Source: Metaphire vulgaris (taxonomy: Eukaryota > Annelida > Clitellata > Crassiclitellata > Megascolecidae). From it: a stretch of DNA of 64,000 bases. The translations under genes were made by a program, and so were the position numbers. How positions within the stretch are numbered: position 1 is the first letter of the stretch; each line of letters opens with the position of its first letter. Under the pieces are notes generated by a model, which was not told where the DNA came from, made no database searches, and worked only from the letters and a program-made list of their open reading frames with translations. Below, piece by piece: positions 1 to 11,961 of this stretch. The DNA lies in NCBI GenBank assembly GCA_018105865.1, contig CM030833.1, positions 10,026,881-10,090,880 on the forward strand, read 5' to 3'.

Positions 1-301
1 CCTACGTATGGAAACTGCAAATATTACCAAAAGCTGTATTATTAGCATATATACAACTACTACCAATACTATATCTTTGCACATGAAGTATCTTATTAAA
101 TGCCCTCTTTCGTTAATAAAAAATTGTTTGTTTAGTAAATATCCCTTTATTTACTTCTTTGTCTTTTTCTTCACCCCAGAGATCCATGTAGATGTTACTT
201 GCACAAAATTCTAAAAAAATAATTTCTATATACCGTATTTGCACGATTATTACCCGCGGGTAATACAAGAATTTATTAACAAAAGCTGTATTATTAGCAT
301 A

Positions 302-341
<40 letters not shown>

Positions 342-1069
342 TATAACATAATTGTTTAATTTTCCTTTATTTATTCTTTACACCCCAGAGATCCATGTAG
401 ATGTTACTTGCACAAAATTCTAAAAAAATAATTTCTATATAGTTTGCATGAGCTTTAATTCAAAAGCAATTCTTTACATAAATTTGCGACAGAAAATGTT
501 GAAAAAAATAATTGAACTATTAATAATTTCATGCATCATAAAGTGAGTTTTTCTGCTATTAATAATAATTAAATAAAAAATGACTGAAAACATATAAAAA
601 CCATGCACTTGTTATCAACTAAATAATATTATTACTGAAAACTAAATTGAAATCGATTCCACATAAAAATCTCTTCATTACATAACACTTCCGAAAAAAG
701 CCTGCAAAGTCCTTCACTTATTACAAATTTACAATATTCCCTGAGTCAAAGAATGAAGCTGCATTCTTTACAATGCACAAAATTTGACAACTAGAGAGCC
801 AAAACCCAAAGTAGAAATATGTAATGAACAAATTTAAATATACCTATGTTATGAACCCAAATAAATCGATACTGTTCTGAAGTTTGGTGTTAATTCTCAT
901 TTGTATCAGAAAGTTATCCCTTATCTACATTATGTATCAGGCATTCATTCAGTCAACTTGTATATTGAACAACAGGGATGGAAAAAAAGAACTGGCCACT
1001 GATCTCATGAAGCTGGGCCTTCTAATCTAACATGATGTGTCTAATGACACTTTGTGCCCATACAGTATG
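1..1069. repeat. AT-rich flank with a diverged local duplication
   Basis: Bases 29-231 and 280-441 are diverged copies of one unit. Both start AAAGCTGTATTATTAGCATA and end in the same stretch that begins CACCCCAGAGATCCATGTAG. An (AT)n run at about 305-338 sits inside the second copy. The rest to about 1069 shows no gene. Confidence 0.65.
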
Positions 1070-1145
1070 TTTCAGTAGCTCATTTGGTAGAGTGTAGGCC
1101 CTGTCTTAGATGAGTTGTTGCTCTGGGTTCAATACCCACACACTC
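1070..1145 (+). repeat. tRNA-derived SINE head or tRNA pseudogene
   Basis: TAGCTCATTTGG (1076-1087) resembles a Pol III A box and GGTTCAATACCC (1127-1138) a B box, spaced as in a tRNA. The intervening arms do not fold as a clean cloverleaf, so this is better read as a SINE head than a working tRNA gene. It lies just downstream of the IRF stop codon. Confidence 0.55.
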
Positions 1146-1289
1146 AACTGTCCACTGCCAAAGAGTGGATATTAGTATTGCCAAAGAGTGGACATTAATA
1201 TGATCAATGTGGCACTTTTTGCTGATGACCAGTGCATTGTTATTGGAATGCTATATAAAATGGAGCCTGGTTTTATAGAAAAGAACAAA

Positions 1290-1423
1290 TTAAAGATGAT
1301 CAAGTATAGGAACTGTGTTATAAGACTCAGTAAACATTGATGTACTTTCGAACTCTTCATTGATGATAGAAATGAGATCATGACCATCAATTAGTTCTGG
1401 TTCCACTATGACTTTCTCCTGAT
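1290..1423 (-). CDS. IRF: IRF exon 5: terminal coding exon with stop codon
   Basis: A strong acceptor (TTCTTGCCTTTCAG) precedes 134 nt. The first two bases AT complete GAT (Asp) with the phase-1 end of exon 4, and the frame closes at TAA (1292-1290). It encodes DQEKVIVEPELIDGHD and ends NTVPILDHL. The acidic, hydrophobic tail fits a transactivation segment. Phase agreement across a 2.7 kb intron, the strong acceptor and a matching composition support inclusion. No clear minus-strand polyadenylation signal was found close downstream. Confidence 0.78.
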
Positions 1424-3227
1424 CTGAAAGGCAAGAATAACATATGACATTAATTTACTGTTGTTCAAATGTTTGGAAAGAAAGCCACAGTCACAGGCTT
1501 ATGGGCAGACAAACAGGCAAGCATACAGTATTACAGATAAACTGTACACTGAAGCATTGTCATATTTTGCAAATTGTCCCCATCATTTTGAGAAAAACAT
1601 CTTTGTAATCATTTCTCATTGAAAAAAACTGGACTATCAAAAATCTATTTCCTTTTTCGCCAGCAATCAAAGTCAGGGGCATATTGGTCATGTAGTGGCA
1701 TGGGAAATGTCCAGGCCCATTTAGGGTAAACAAAATTTATGAGGTCCTAAACTTCACACATACACTCGCGCATGCGCGTGAGCACACGCACGCACACACA
1801 CACACACACATATATATAATTTATACCGGTATATATAATATATGTGTGTGTGTGCATGTGTATGTATATTCTAGACTGAATATGTGCTGTACCAGTATAT
1901 TCTGTTTTATTAACTTGTCATAAAATATCAGTTTGCCTAATGAATGTATCAAAACTGGACCACAGCTCAATAATTTATCAACTTCAGAACAATGCTGCAA
2001 CTGGAGTCCTAGAGGTCAATATTTTAAGGGTCCTATTCCATAGCCCCAGTGGGGTATGGAGCAATTTTGAGCAATTGCTCCAGGTCAGACGCCCAGGGTC
2101 GCTTGTGCAAATGGTGTAAATCTGATGAGATGAGGTTTTTGGGTGGGTGGGTGGGTGGGAGTGGAAAGATGGAAGGTGGGATGGGTGGGGTTGGCAGGTA
2201 GGCCAGGCATTGTAGGTTCTGCAACTGGGTGGTTATAACTTTTTGCACCAGATTGGCGTTGACAGTCTGGCAGGCTCAAGTTGTGATGCATTAGGAGTCT
2301 GAATACTAGACTATTTGTAGTGCTGTAGCACCTAGCTTCTAGCATGACTCAGTGAACTGTGCTGATATAGACTGGCAGTTACTATCTCAGGGTCTGAGCA
2401 GAAGATCCGCGCCTTGTCTTCTACGATGTCACACACACAATAGCTACATTTTCATATTTTAGTATTGGTATAGGCTTCAGTGTATCAGCATCAGAAGCAA
2501 ATTAACAATGGGTGAGGGGTGGGTGGCAAGGTAAGAGAGATGGTTTTCCTGCATGTCACAGTGTCACTGTGTTCAAATAAGGCAAGTTATCTTCATTCTT
2601 CTGATGTTCGTATTGATTACTCATTCGAAATTTGAAATTCTGAAGTTTACATTGAAGAAAGTGGTACATCCCAAGTATCTTTTGTGTCTTCGAAAATGCG
2701 CTAAAATTCACATAGACATTTGATTTTTTAAAATTTTCTAGGGGTGATACCTGAATCCCATTAAAAATGGGGCTAAAAAAGGGAAGGGGAAAGGAGGGAT
2801 GGGAAAGAAAGGAGAGGGGAGGGAAGGAAGATGGAAAGAGGGAGGGCAGGGTGGGAAGGGAGGAATGGGTGTTTTGCTCCAGTCGGCATTTTTTCCAGCT
2901 ACACCAAAGCATAGTCCAGTATGCCACTGATTAAATCTACACTGTTTATTTGGTTTATCATACATGGACCACATCTGCATTTGTCTACATTCACAGGTAT
3001 TTGCAAAATAATATCAAATTCTGTGAAAGCCCATTTTCTGTTTTTGAGATGGTTTTTCTTAAATCAAAACAAATTTGCAACAACTGCATTTCTGTTATCT
3101 TCTTCCATTCTGCATGCATATTAAGTGTGGATGCTATCCGTTTTGTGGACATATAATTTGAACAACAAAGTTTGAAGCATACACATTTTTCAACAGGCTC
3201 TACTATATGATCACTAGGCATTTTTAA

Positions 3228-3883
3228 CACTTTGACTGCGACATAATTTATTACTAGGGCGCGACCGTTAACATTAGCGCGCAGCGGTTGAAATAAGCGC
3301 ACGAAAAAATTAGCACAGAATAACAAAATAAAGAAGTAAGATTCTTAGGCAATTATCTAATGGTTAAAGTCTAAATGGATCGTTATTGTTTATGTGAACA
3401 GTAACTCTGAAAATGTAAAAAGCACTACAGTTGTTATTATTTCACTTAGGCCTAATAATAGTCTTCAGTTGCCTCATTGTCCCCATCACTATCAGGCTCT
3501 ATATCCTCCAATTGATCGTCGCTGTTTCGATCTATTTCATCATCAGTGAAATATTCATCTTCCGATAGATCTAATTTATCTAAAACTTTGGATATATTGT
3601 ACCTTTTACGTGAAGCCGCCATCGCTTTGTTTGCACTAAAAGGGCTGCAAAATGCACGTGGTGGTAATACCCATTATAACCACAATAACCATAATGAAAT
3701 TTGGCATCAACAATTACCAGATGTCAGCACTCAACATATTAATTACTTAGACACGACAGAATGGGCGTTTAGCACGCGAAATGGTCTTCGACGGACTTGA
3801 TAATGAAGTACGAGATCACTCGTACATCGCGTCTCGCACTATCAAACGGAATACGAGATATCTCATACGTAGCAGTCAACATG
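3228..3883. mobile_element. piggyBac-like internally deleted element
   Basis: Flanked on both sides by TTAA (3224-3227 and 3884-3887), the piggyBac target site. The ends are imperfect inverted repeats: CACTTTGACTGC at the left and GCAGTCAACATG at the right. It keeps a short minus-strand reading frame (3622-3452) resembling an acidic piggyBac N-terminus but no catalytic domain, so it cannot move itself. It lies in IRF intron 4. Confidence 0.75.
3452..3622 (-). pseudogene. Truncated piggyBac-like transposase N-terminus
   Basis: A 56-codon frame from ATG to TAG reading MAASRKRYNISKVLDKL and then an Asp/Glu-rich segment (EDEYFTDDEIDRNSDD). Acidic N-termini are common in piggyBac transposases. 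The DDD catalytic core and cysteine-rich C-terminus are absent. It is called only because it sits inside an element with TTAA ends; standing alone it would be unassignable. Confidence 0.5.
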
Positions 3884-4130
3884 TTAAAAGAAATACAAAT
3901 GACATTCAGATCTGGCTGATGTCACATTCAAAGAGACTGTTCTAATTATGCACTCGTAAGAGAGGCCAGGATCAACAGGAGTTGAATATAGAGTAATTTT
4001 CTCATTGATGGAGATCAGAAATGCTGTCATTTCAGCAAAGTGTCATTAAAAGAAATTACATTAAATTTGACTGTATTGCTATTGGAAAATAACAAAAACA
4101 TTACTTTGCACAGTTCTAGTTTGAACCTAC

Positions 4131-4422
4131 CTGCTAGATGTTTGCTAGTATTTGAATAACTGTGATCACAGTGCCAACTGCAATCCAAAACTTTCTCTGG
4201 TTGATTTTCGTCTATTTGAAAGGACTCGGCAAAGTTGGTTGGTTGATGCAATGTAGGATGGTTATAGAGATCATCTTCATGTAACGAAAGTTCACTATTC
4301 CAAGCTTTAATTTCATCTGTTAGCGAACTGGAGGAAATTGTTTCAACATTCTTTCTGTTGCCTTCATCCCACCCAAAAGAGGAATCATCTGGACTAATGG
4401 GTTCCATTTTTATTTGTAAATC
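4131..4422 (-). CDS. IRF: IRF exon 4: acidic, serine-rich regulatory region
   Basis: A 292-nt exon with acceptor GATGAAG|GAT (phase 0) and donor CTAGCAG|GTAGGT (phase 1). It encodes DLQIKMEPISPDDSSFGW followed by an acidic, Ser/Asn/Asp-rich stretch ending SNTSKHLA. IKMEP is a classic SUMO consensus followed by SP. Composition fits a disordered activation or repression region. I see no homology to the IRF-association domain here. Confidence 0.85.
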
Positions 4423-4690
4423 CTTCATCAAAACAATAGGACAGCAACAATTCTTTATCATTTAATAAAAAAAGCTAAACAATTCATATTTGTTTGCAGT
4501 TTGAAATATGCAAATTGATTTGCTCACGCAATCATGAAGATTTCCTTAAAGTTCCAAACTACCAGTCTACCATAAGTAGTTTAGGTACCTTATCATGATA
4601 AACATACATCTATTTTTTGTGATACAGTGTCTGGAAATGTACTCTTTAAATAGAATAGACACATATTTTAAATAATGCTCATTGACTTAC

Positions 4691-4764
4691 TAATTTCTCA
4701 GGTTTAACTAGGAATTTAGATTGAACAAATTCGGCAGTCTTCATTCGTTTAGATTTTGCATGCT
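4691..4764 (-). CDS. IRF: IRF exon 3: basic linker
   Basis: A 74-nt exon between TCAACCAG and TTA|GTAAGT. It starts in phase 1, so its AG completes AAG (Lys), and ends in phase 0. It encodes SKHAKSKRMKTAEF and FLVKPEKL. The Lys/Arg cluster directly after the DNA-binding domain matches the nuclear-localisation position of IRF1/IRF2. VKPE fits the psi-K-x-E SUMO pattern. The exon is too short to stand alone; support is its splice sites, phases and content. Confidence 0.82.
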
Positions 4765-5025
4765 CTGGTTGACAAAAAAATTTAACATCAGGCTTTCAAC
4801 ATCAAGTTCAACATAAAATATTCACAAAGTTGAATTTACAAATTTGAAATGAATTAGTTTTTCAGTTTTCCAAGAGCCTGGAGGTTAATCAGCAGTCACA
4901 TGCATAGGACTTTCCACAGGTCATCTGAAATTAATTATTTGGTCTGGAAGTAGTCTGAACCCACTGCATTTTGAAAAATTTAGTACTGGTTGACACAAGT
5001 TTCTTTGTGCAACAAGACCACCATT

Positions 5026-5179
5026 GTGAGCATTTCAAAAGCATCAATTCATCATCATCTAGTACTGTCCTCCAAGAGAGTAGGCAGTAAGAAATGAAAC
5101 TAGTGAGCATTTCAAAAGCATCAATTCATCATCATCTAGTACTGTCCTCCAAGAGAGTAGGCAGTGAGAAATGAAACTA
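5026..5179. repeat. 77-bp tandem duplication
   Basis: Units 5026-5102 and 5103-5179 are nearly identical, each starting GTGAGCATTTCAAAAGCATC. I see about one difference (GTAAG versus GTGAG). It lies inside the IRF intron between exons 2 and 3, and looks recent. Confidence 0.9.
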
Positions 5180-5351
5180 AATAAAAGTCATTGTCCTCCA
5201 AAAGTCATAGAATTTTCTATATTTACATGAAACATTTCACTCCACTCAATATAACACAAATTAAAAGCCTATTGCTTGCAACATTTGTGACATTGCTCAA
5301 GTTGGAAGTACCATTAGAAGATGATCAATCCTCAGAACCAAATTGTCTTAC

Positions 5352-5513
5352 TGGATGTGTCGTGCGGTGGAAGAATGCGATAAACTTTATAAGGATTAGA
5401 ACTTCGTGTATTCCCAATTTCCTTGATTTCAATTACGTCTGAAAGTGAGTTGAGAGCACATCGAAAATTTGCCTTCCAACGTTTCCAATCAGATTTGTTT
5501 GGATTAAACTTTC
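5352..5513 (-). CDS. IRF: IRF exon 2: second half of the DNA-binding domain
   Basis: The acceptor ATGCCTTCAG and donor CATCCA|GTAAGA bound 162 nt. The phase-1 start completes the glycine of HTG. Translation contains DWKRWKANFRCALNSLSD and PYKVYRILPP. These are the IRF recognition-helix block (WKANFRCA, with the Arg and Cys that read GAAA) and the closing VYR-hydrophobic-LP strand. All hallmark residues are present, so the DNA-binding fold should be intact. The exon ends in phase 1. Confidence 0.92.
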
Positions 5514-5858
5514 CTGAAGGCATCGAGCAAACCGATATCATTGTTTCATTTATTAAAGCTGAATGTATAACTTATACAATGTATTGCAGCCAGCAAACTA
5601 TGTGAAAATACATTAACATCTTCACATGATGTACATAGCCGGAATTTTCTTCAATGTTGAATATAAGCATATGCTTACAGAATGATATGGTGAGCCAAAC
5701 TTCCACCGAATCGAGCTTAAATTTCTAATTTAATGACTGAATGAAGAAGAATGAATAAGAAGCAGCTCATTTTGAAAGTAAAGAAACTTTAATAAGCAAT
5801 GGTCATAATGTCAAATGTAAATGCTTATGTAATCAACAAAAGAGCAGAATATTAGCAC

Positions 5859-6351
5859 CTGTGTGAAGTGCCCAACTTTCAAAAACTTCCACATCGCTCC
5901 GACTCCAGCCAGCTCGTGAACCATGTTTCCAAGAAATTTGTACAAGACCAAGTTCCTTGTCAAGCCATTTCAATCCTGACATGCATCCATCATCAGCGTT
6001 CGCTTCCAGCCAGTCCCTCAGCAGCATCCGACCTTGACCTTTTCCAGCAGCATTCACAAGTGGAATAATGTGCTTCTTATCCAGGTGCTGGTCATCGACC
6101 ACTTCCTCTTTTATCTTTTTACTTAAATTGGTGTTACTGAAATACGAGAAAGAGATGTCTTTGATGTCATCGCTTCTTCGACAATGCAATGTCTGATGTC
6201 TCCATTGCTGTCTGTTACCATTGCATCTGCCTTTGCTGTTATTTGGCAGTTTAAAACAAAGTTGCTTTCGGAACGAACTTGGCTGATGAGTCAGCTCATC
6301 GCTCCGAAGATAACGCTCATACCAAACTCGATTCCGTAGACTTGGAGGCAT
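5859..6351 (-). CDS. IRF: IRF exon 1: N-terminal extension and first half of the DNA-binding domain
   Basis: Codes for residues 1-164 plus one base of the next codon. From about residue 107 it reads as the IRF domain: RMLLRDWLEAN, then SGLKWLDKE, QISWKHGSRAGW and FESWALHTG. These match the W-repeat blocks that contact GAAA DNA. The donor is CACACAG|GTGCTA at 5859/5858. Residues 1-106 are basic and unlike the family; IKEE near residue 80 fits a SUMO site. An acceptor-like TATTTCAG before codon 73 (about 6136) suggests the true exon may begin there, with an upstream exon outside this model. The start used is the first ATG of the open frame. Confidence 0.88.
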
Positions 6352-7229
6352 TTGAAACTACCAAGTGCCAAAAGTAATTTATCATTACAACAACTACTGT
6401 AGTATCACATTTCTAATAATGTCACAGAATTTTCTACCTCTGTTCAGCATCCAAAAAATCTGTATTGCCACTATGCTGAATAAACCATTGCTTCAAAACC
6501 CAGATGATATCAAGTAGGTTAGATGAAGAAATGCATCAGTCTAGCAGATTTATGCTTCATAATCTACATTCACTTATTTTTCAAGTGATTGGTTGTTTGA
6601 CAAGATAAACACCAATCACACATACACACACACACATGCACGTGCACGAGCGCACACACACACACACACACTGAAATCAAGCCCTCTTTTTAGTCTCAGT
6701 GAACATTTTTACAAACACTGAATGTTTTGTTTGAAATGGAATTGTTTATTTGTCAACACTTACCTGTGTAGACAGTCATGACTTCCTGTATAAATGTCCA
6801 CTTAGGAAAGTGTGTCTAAGTCTGACTGATAATAAATGGCTTTGAGAACAATGATATTCAATGAGACTGATGGACATATTGATATTGCATTCTGCTATAC
6901 ATTTATTATATTTAATAAATAAACAAAAAGCATTAACTCAGATTTTGTGAAATCACAGTTACTGCGAAGTGGCATTTCAGTTGTCGGTCACTAAAACTAC
7001 TATGGGGTTTCTCAGCTTTACATTTTTTCATATTTTATTCATGGTATAACAACAAAGATGTTATGACATACTCACAATACATGACCTCTAGATGCTGCTA
7101 ACAGCAACATTTAGAAGGATTCTGTATCATGCATAATGCATAGCCAATGTAAATTTAATACAGACTTACACTTGAAAATACCACAAATAAGCTTTAATCT
7201 ATATGAGTACAAAAGTCATTTGACCACGC
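6352..7229. other. Upstream region of the IRF gene
   Basis: Unique, AT-rich DNA with an interrupted (CA)n tract near 6620-6672. Upstream exons or the promoter of the IRF gene should lie here or further right, but no convincing TATA box or CpG cluster is visible. Confidence 0.4.
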
Positions 7230-7237
7230 AAGTCGAC

Positions 7238-7530
7238 CAGTGGCGTAACTAGGGGGCGGGGGGCTCTTTGTTGACAGCCCCCGGGCCCCGGGCGGGGGGC
7301 CTCCGAAGAGGGGTCTAAGCTAGGGTTAGGTTATGGTTAACCCTAACTTGAACTTAACCCTAACCCTAGAAATGATGTGATGTGGTGAGGACCTTTTTTT
7401 GCTCGTCAGGGTTAAAAAGGTGGAGACGATAACGTTTTTTTTGCTCGTCAGCTCGAAACTCTGGGGCCCCCATGTCCCCATGTCAAAGATGCCCCCCCCC
7501 CGGGCCCCCAAAAGTCACGCTACGCCACTG
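7238..7530. mobile_element. hAT-like MITE, CAGTGGCGTA family
   Basis: The ends CAGTGGCGTAACT and GCTACGCCACTG are inverted repeats, flanked by the exact 8-bp duplication AAGTCGAC (7230-7237, 7531-7538). Eight-base duplications are typical of hAT elements. The inside is G/C-rich at the ends and carries two copies of a poly-T motif (7390-7408, 7428-7450). There is no transposase. Confidence 0.9.
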
Positions 7531-7538
7531 AAGTCGAC

Positions 7539-8457
<919 letters not shown>

Positions 8458-9030
8458 AGCTGCTGTCTAATCAATTAGAATTACAATTAGATTGTCGATG
8501 TTCGCGATACAGAATTTTTAAAACTAATTTAATATCTGCAGTAACTCAACAAATGGCTGGCAAGCGCCTTGTTCACTTTTTTGCTTGAAACACCTCAGGC
8601 ATACTATGAATACGTCCATTTAATTGTCGTGAAAAATAATTAGCATCATTAGTTACGATTAGCCAGTCCATCAGAATTTGGCATTTTACATTAATTACCC
8701 ATCTCTGATTTCGTGACAGCATCAACAGGACGCAATTCGGTTCAGGACGCAAACCTAGCGAATAAAGTTTGCAGATTTTGTTGACTGTGTCTGTATGGTT
8801 CTGGCGAAGAATTTCAACACATAACTTCAATGGGTGTTTGATTTGTCGGTGAGTTTGGAGTAGTGACTGATAGAAAATATTGTTTAACCGTTCGACCACT
8901 CTCCTATAGGCCTATTTGGACTCATTTTTATTGTCTTTGCTCCGTCATATTAGTATTGGCTACGACTCAGCTGATCATGTCAAATATTAGGCATACTTTC
9001 AAAGTTTAAAAACTGGACTATGTATACATC

Positions 9031-10222
9031 CAGTGGCGTAGTCAGGCAGTGTTTATTCTAGCCACCTTGACATTGGAGGGGGATTTTGAAATGTTTGGGG
9101 GGCAAGGTCTGAGTCTCCACACTTTTGGGGGCATTTCCCCCAGCCAACATATAAAAAAATTTCTTTTGGGGGGATTTTAAAATTTGGGGAGATGGGAATT
9201 TCCCCCCAGAGAAAGCCTAGAATAAACACTTACTAGTCAGGGTTAGGTCATCATCACTTATAAAGTTGAATTTACTCTGATCCGACTAGAGTAGTAGGCC
9301 TGGTCTACTCACAGGGGAAGCGTTTAGAGTTTTCCCATCGGGGTCTGATGAATGAAGTGGCCAAGACTAGTACTGTAGTGTGATTCTTATTGAAATGTCA
9401 AGAAATCTTAATCTAATGAGGTAAAGGACAGCAGCTGTTCCACGTGGGAGATGAGTGGGGATGCATCCCCTACTGGACTTTTTTTGTTTGTGAAACCTAT
9501 TTTTGGGTAAAAGTCTAGTAGGCCTAAAACTACGGGGAAAAACTGCGGATGACCTTTATTTGCTTGTCAACCTATTTTCGGTAAAAGTGTAGTAAAATTA
9601 GAGGCAAATCCCTTTTGTCAGCCTTTTTCGGCAAAGTTGATTGATTTTTCCTTCTCTTTTCATACACCACAAACTTCCTATGAATTCATTTCATCTCCCC
9701 CACCAAGAAATCCTGGAACCGTCACTGGTAAAGGATAACCAATTAGTTGTCACATTTTATGCAAATTTTCTCCACAGTTCAAAATTTGGATCTAGTGTTG
9801 TCCTTAATTTCTGGAGGGGCCGGGCTGATGAAAGGTCTCCGGCTGACGAGCAAAAAAAAGGTCGCCAACATAACTCAGTGGCGAGCAAAAAAAAAAAGGT
9901 CGTCAAGAAAAATTTCGGAAGGGGAGGTTTGCACAGTTTTGGTTTTCACCGCCTGACCAACTTTGGAAAAGTCCTGACAAGCAAAAAAACGGAATCACCT
10001 CTACTTTTTTCACCGTGACCAACTTTGGAAAAGCTGACAAGCAAAAAAACGTTATCACCTCCTCGACAAGCAAAAAGGTCTCTTTACTTAAACCTTTACC
10101 GTCTATAGCCAAGGGGTTTTGACCCCAAAGACGCGTCAGAAAAAAATGCATGAAAACTCCTAAAAGATATTTTTCGGCGGCCAAGGGGGATTTAACCCCA
10201 ACCCTCCTTGGCTACGCCACTG
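9031..10222. mobile_element. Cluster of nested or partial hAT-like MITEs
   Basis: CAGTGGCGTAGTCAGG at 9031 is a left end of the family seen at 7238, and GGCTACGCCACTG ending at 10222 is a right end. Their flanks differ, so they are probably two broken elements. The interior has six or more copies of the TGACRAGC-A(n) motif (for example 9844-9863, 9975-9991, 10035-10051). Another MITE is nested at about 9046-9232. Confidence 0.65.
9046..9232. mobile_element. Nested MITE with AGTGTTTATTCTAG ends
   Basis: CAGTGTTTATTCTAGCC at the left is mirrored by GCCTAGAATAAACACT at the right. The duplication TAGTCAGG (9038-9045, 9233-9240) splits the outer element. A related element is at 23150. Confidence 0.75.
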
Positions 10223-11171
10223 CACTGACTAATATCCACGGTGGATGTAGAGGCCGGAGCCCCCCGTTCAGGTCTAGGTTGGTCGTCAGATTCGTGTAAA
10301 AAACGATGAGAAAATTTTATTATTGGGGAAACGTAGAGATATTACGTCAGGGTTTCTTCTGGCAGCATTCTCTTGTAGGCCTACAGTTCCTTATTGCTAA
10401 TCATTAGGGCTATACAACATTTCCTGTCAAAGAAAAGTAGCCAATCCGTCTTTCTCCAGGAGCCTTCCAACCCTTGTAAATTGCCCGATTGCACAATCAC
10501 AGAGGAAACCGCTAAAGTCCGTATCTCAGATAGGCTGCCTTCCTTTTTTTATTTACACTTGTTGCTTAATCAGACATTGTCAACTGCAGTAAAATTCCAT
10601 AAAGTCTTAAGTTACACAATTCTAGTAGCATAGGCTATATCGTAAGCCTACGGTCTATTATTATGTTTTATTATAATGTGGCGAAATCAGAAAGTAGCAG
10701 TAGAAAGAATTAATAATAATAAATAAGCCTGAAGTCATATAGAAATAATACATAATTAATAATTGTCCAAATATTGTAGACTGTAGAGGCTAAGGAATAA
10801 GTATTCGGTAGATGGCGCTAGACGTTAAGAAACGGGAGCAATATTAAGATAGTGAGTTTAGCACACCTTTCTTTGGCCGGTTAGAAACTCCTTAAATAGT
10901 GGTCCCAGCAATAGATCAGGGCCGGTAGCTGAGGGCAGCGTGTGTATGGAAGGAAAGGTCCATTTAGTGTTTAATAAGGATAGGGCAACTTAGGTGGAAA
11001 GCACCGGAGATAATGAGAGCACCTTAGGCGGGAAGCACACTGAGATAGAAGCAATGACTTTGATTTGGTTTAGAGCGGTTAAGACGTCGGGTCAACTTTA
11101 AGCTCTAGCATACGGCCTCTGTATTCGTCGGATACGAAAACGTGGGCGTACGGAAAAACGCATCGTAAATA
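10223..11171. other. Unassigned intergenic sequence
   Basis: No gene recognised. Short open frames here lack homology, splice sites or codon structure. Confidence 0.4.
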
Positions 11172-11179
11172 TTGGCAAA

Positions 11180-11661
11180 CAGGGGCGTAGCGTCCCAATG
11201 GCTACTATGGCTCGAGCCATGGGCGGCACACATGACGGGGGCGGCAAATTTTGGAAGCGACCTTTTTTGTGTTTGTAGGGTTGTTGAGGAGTTTTTGGCG
11301 AAGGCGAAGGGGGCAGCAAAATGTAGAAGGGGCGGAAAATTCAGTGACGACGACTTTTTAGGAGTTTTAGCGAAGGGGCGGCAACATTTTGAAGAGGCGG
11401 CAAATTCAGCTGCGACGACCTTTTTGGCTTGACAGGTATAGTAAGAGCAAATTGGGGCGGCATTTTTTTCAGGAGCCATGGGCGGCACACAAGTGCACGC
11501 TACGCCACTGGTAGCGACGGGGGTATATCGGTATATACCCCCCCAAAAAATCAGACTCCCTTAAAATTTTCGATGTGTTTTTAAGATTTTCCAAGTTTTT
11601 AAGCTTTATAACCCCCCAAATAACACTATACCCTCCAATGAAATTCCTGTCTATGCCCCTG
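11180..11661. mobile_element. hAT-like MITE, CAGGGGCGTAG ends, composite
   Basis: CAGGGGCGTAG and CTATGCCCCTG form the outer inverted repeat, with exact 8-bp duplications TTGGCAAA (11172-11179, 11662-11669). An inner CTACGCCACTG ending at 11510 looks like the right end of a second element, so this is a composite or recombinant. Confidence 0.8.
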
Positions 11662-11961
11662 TTGGCAAATTGACACGTTTATTGTTTGTTTCCCAAGAGC
11701 ACGGCTGGTAGCAGTTCTATAGCATCATAAGCAACTCTAAAAAGACATTGTATACACGAAGACTAAAAATTTCAAGACGTAGATATTTCCCAGCAAACAT
11801 TTATGCCTATCTCTGCTGACAGACAGACGAAACGATAAACTTTAGTGGCAGAGTCTGGCCGGGCTACAAGTCTATGTCTAAACGTTGGCAAAATTAATTC
11901 TAGACTCTGAAATCAAGACCGGTGATATGCCGCGTAAACTTAGATATTGCATTGTATTTCC

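Larger units (their letters stand above)
1424..4130 (-). other. IRF intron 4
   Basis: Runs from donor CTAGCAG|GTAGGT to acceptor CTTTCAG. It contains AC/GT microsatellite near 1780-1860, a GGGTGG-rich stretch at 2125-2200, a purine-rich G/A stretch at 2760-2870 and the piggyBac-like element at 3228-3883. No further IRF exon is needed, because exons 4 and 5 are phase compatible. Confidence 0.7.
1290..6351 (-). other. IRF: Interferon regulatory factor (IRF1/2-like) gene, five coding exons
   Basis: A nuclear helix-turn-helix transcription factor of the IRF family, which binds GAAA-repeat (ISRE/IRF-E) sites. Five minus-strand exons (6351-5859, 5513-5352, 4764-4691, 4422-4131, 1423-1290) have GT donors and AG acceptors and join in frame: 1155 nt, 384 residues plus stop. 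The DNA-binding domain (about residues 107-213) carries the family tryptophans. Behind it come a basic stretch and an acidic, serine-rich tail without a recognisable IRF-association domain, an architecture closest to IRF1/IRF2. It is transcribed away from the TCF/LEF gene. The start codon is uncertain: about 105 residues precede the domain, whereas family members usually begin close to it. Family assignment is very secure; the exact N-terminus is not. Confidence 0.9.

Noticed and set aside
1070..1145. Functional tRNA gene
   Set aside because: A and B boxes are present but the stems do not pair well; more likely a SINE head.
2738..2980. Minus-strand Pro/Phe-rich frame in IRF intron 4
   Set aside because: Derived from a purine-rich tract; inclusion would break the exon 4 to exon 5 phase match.
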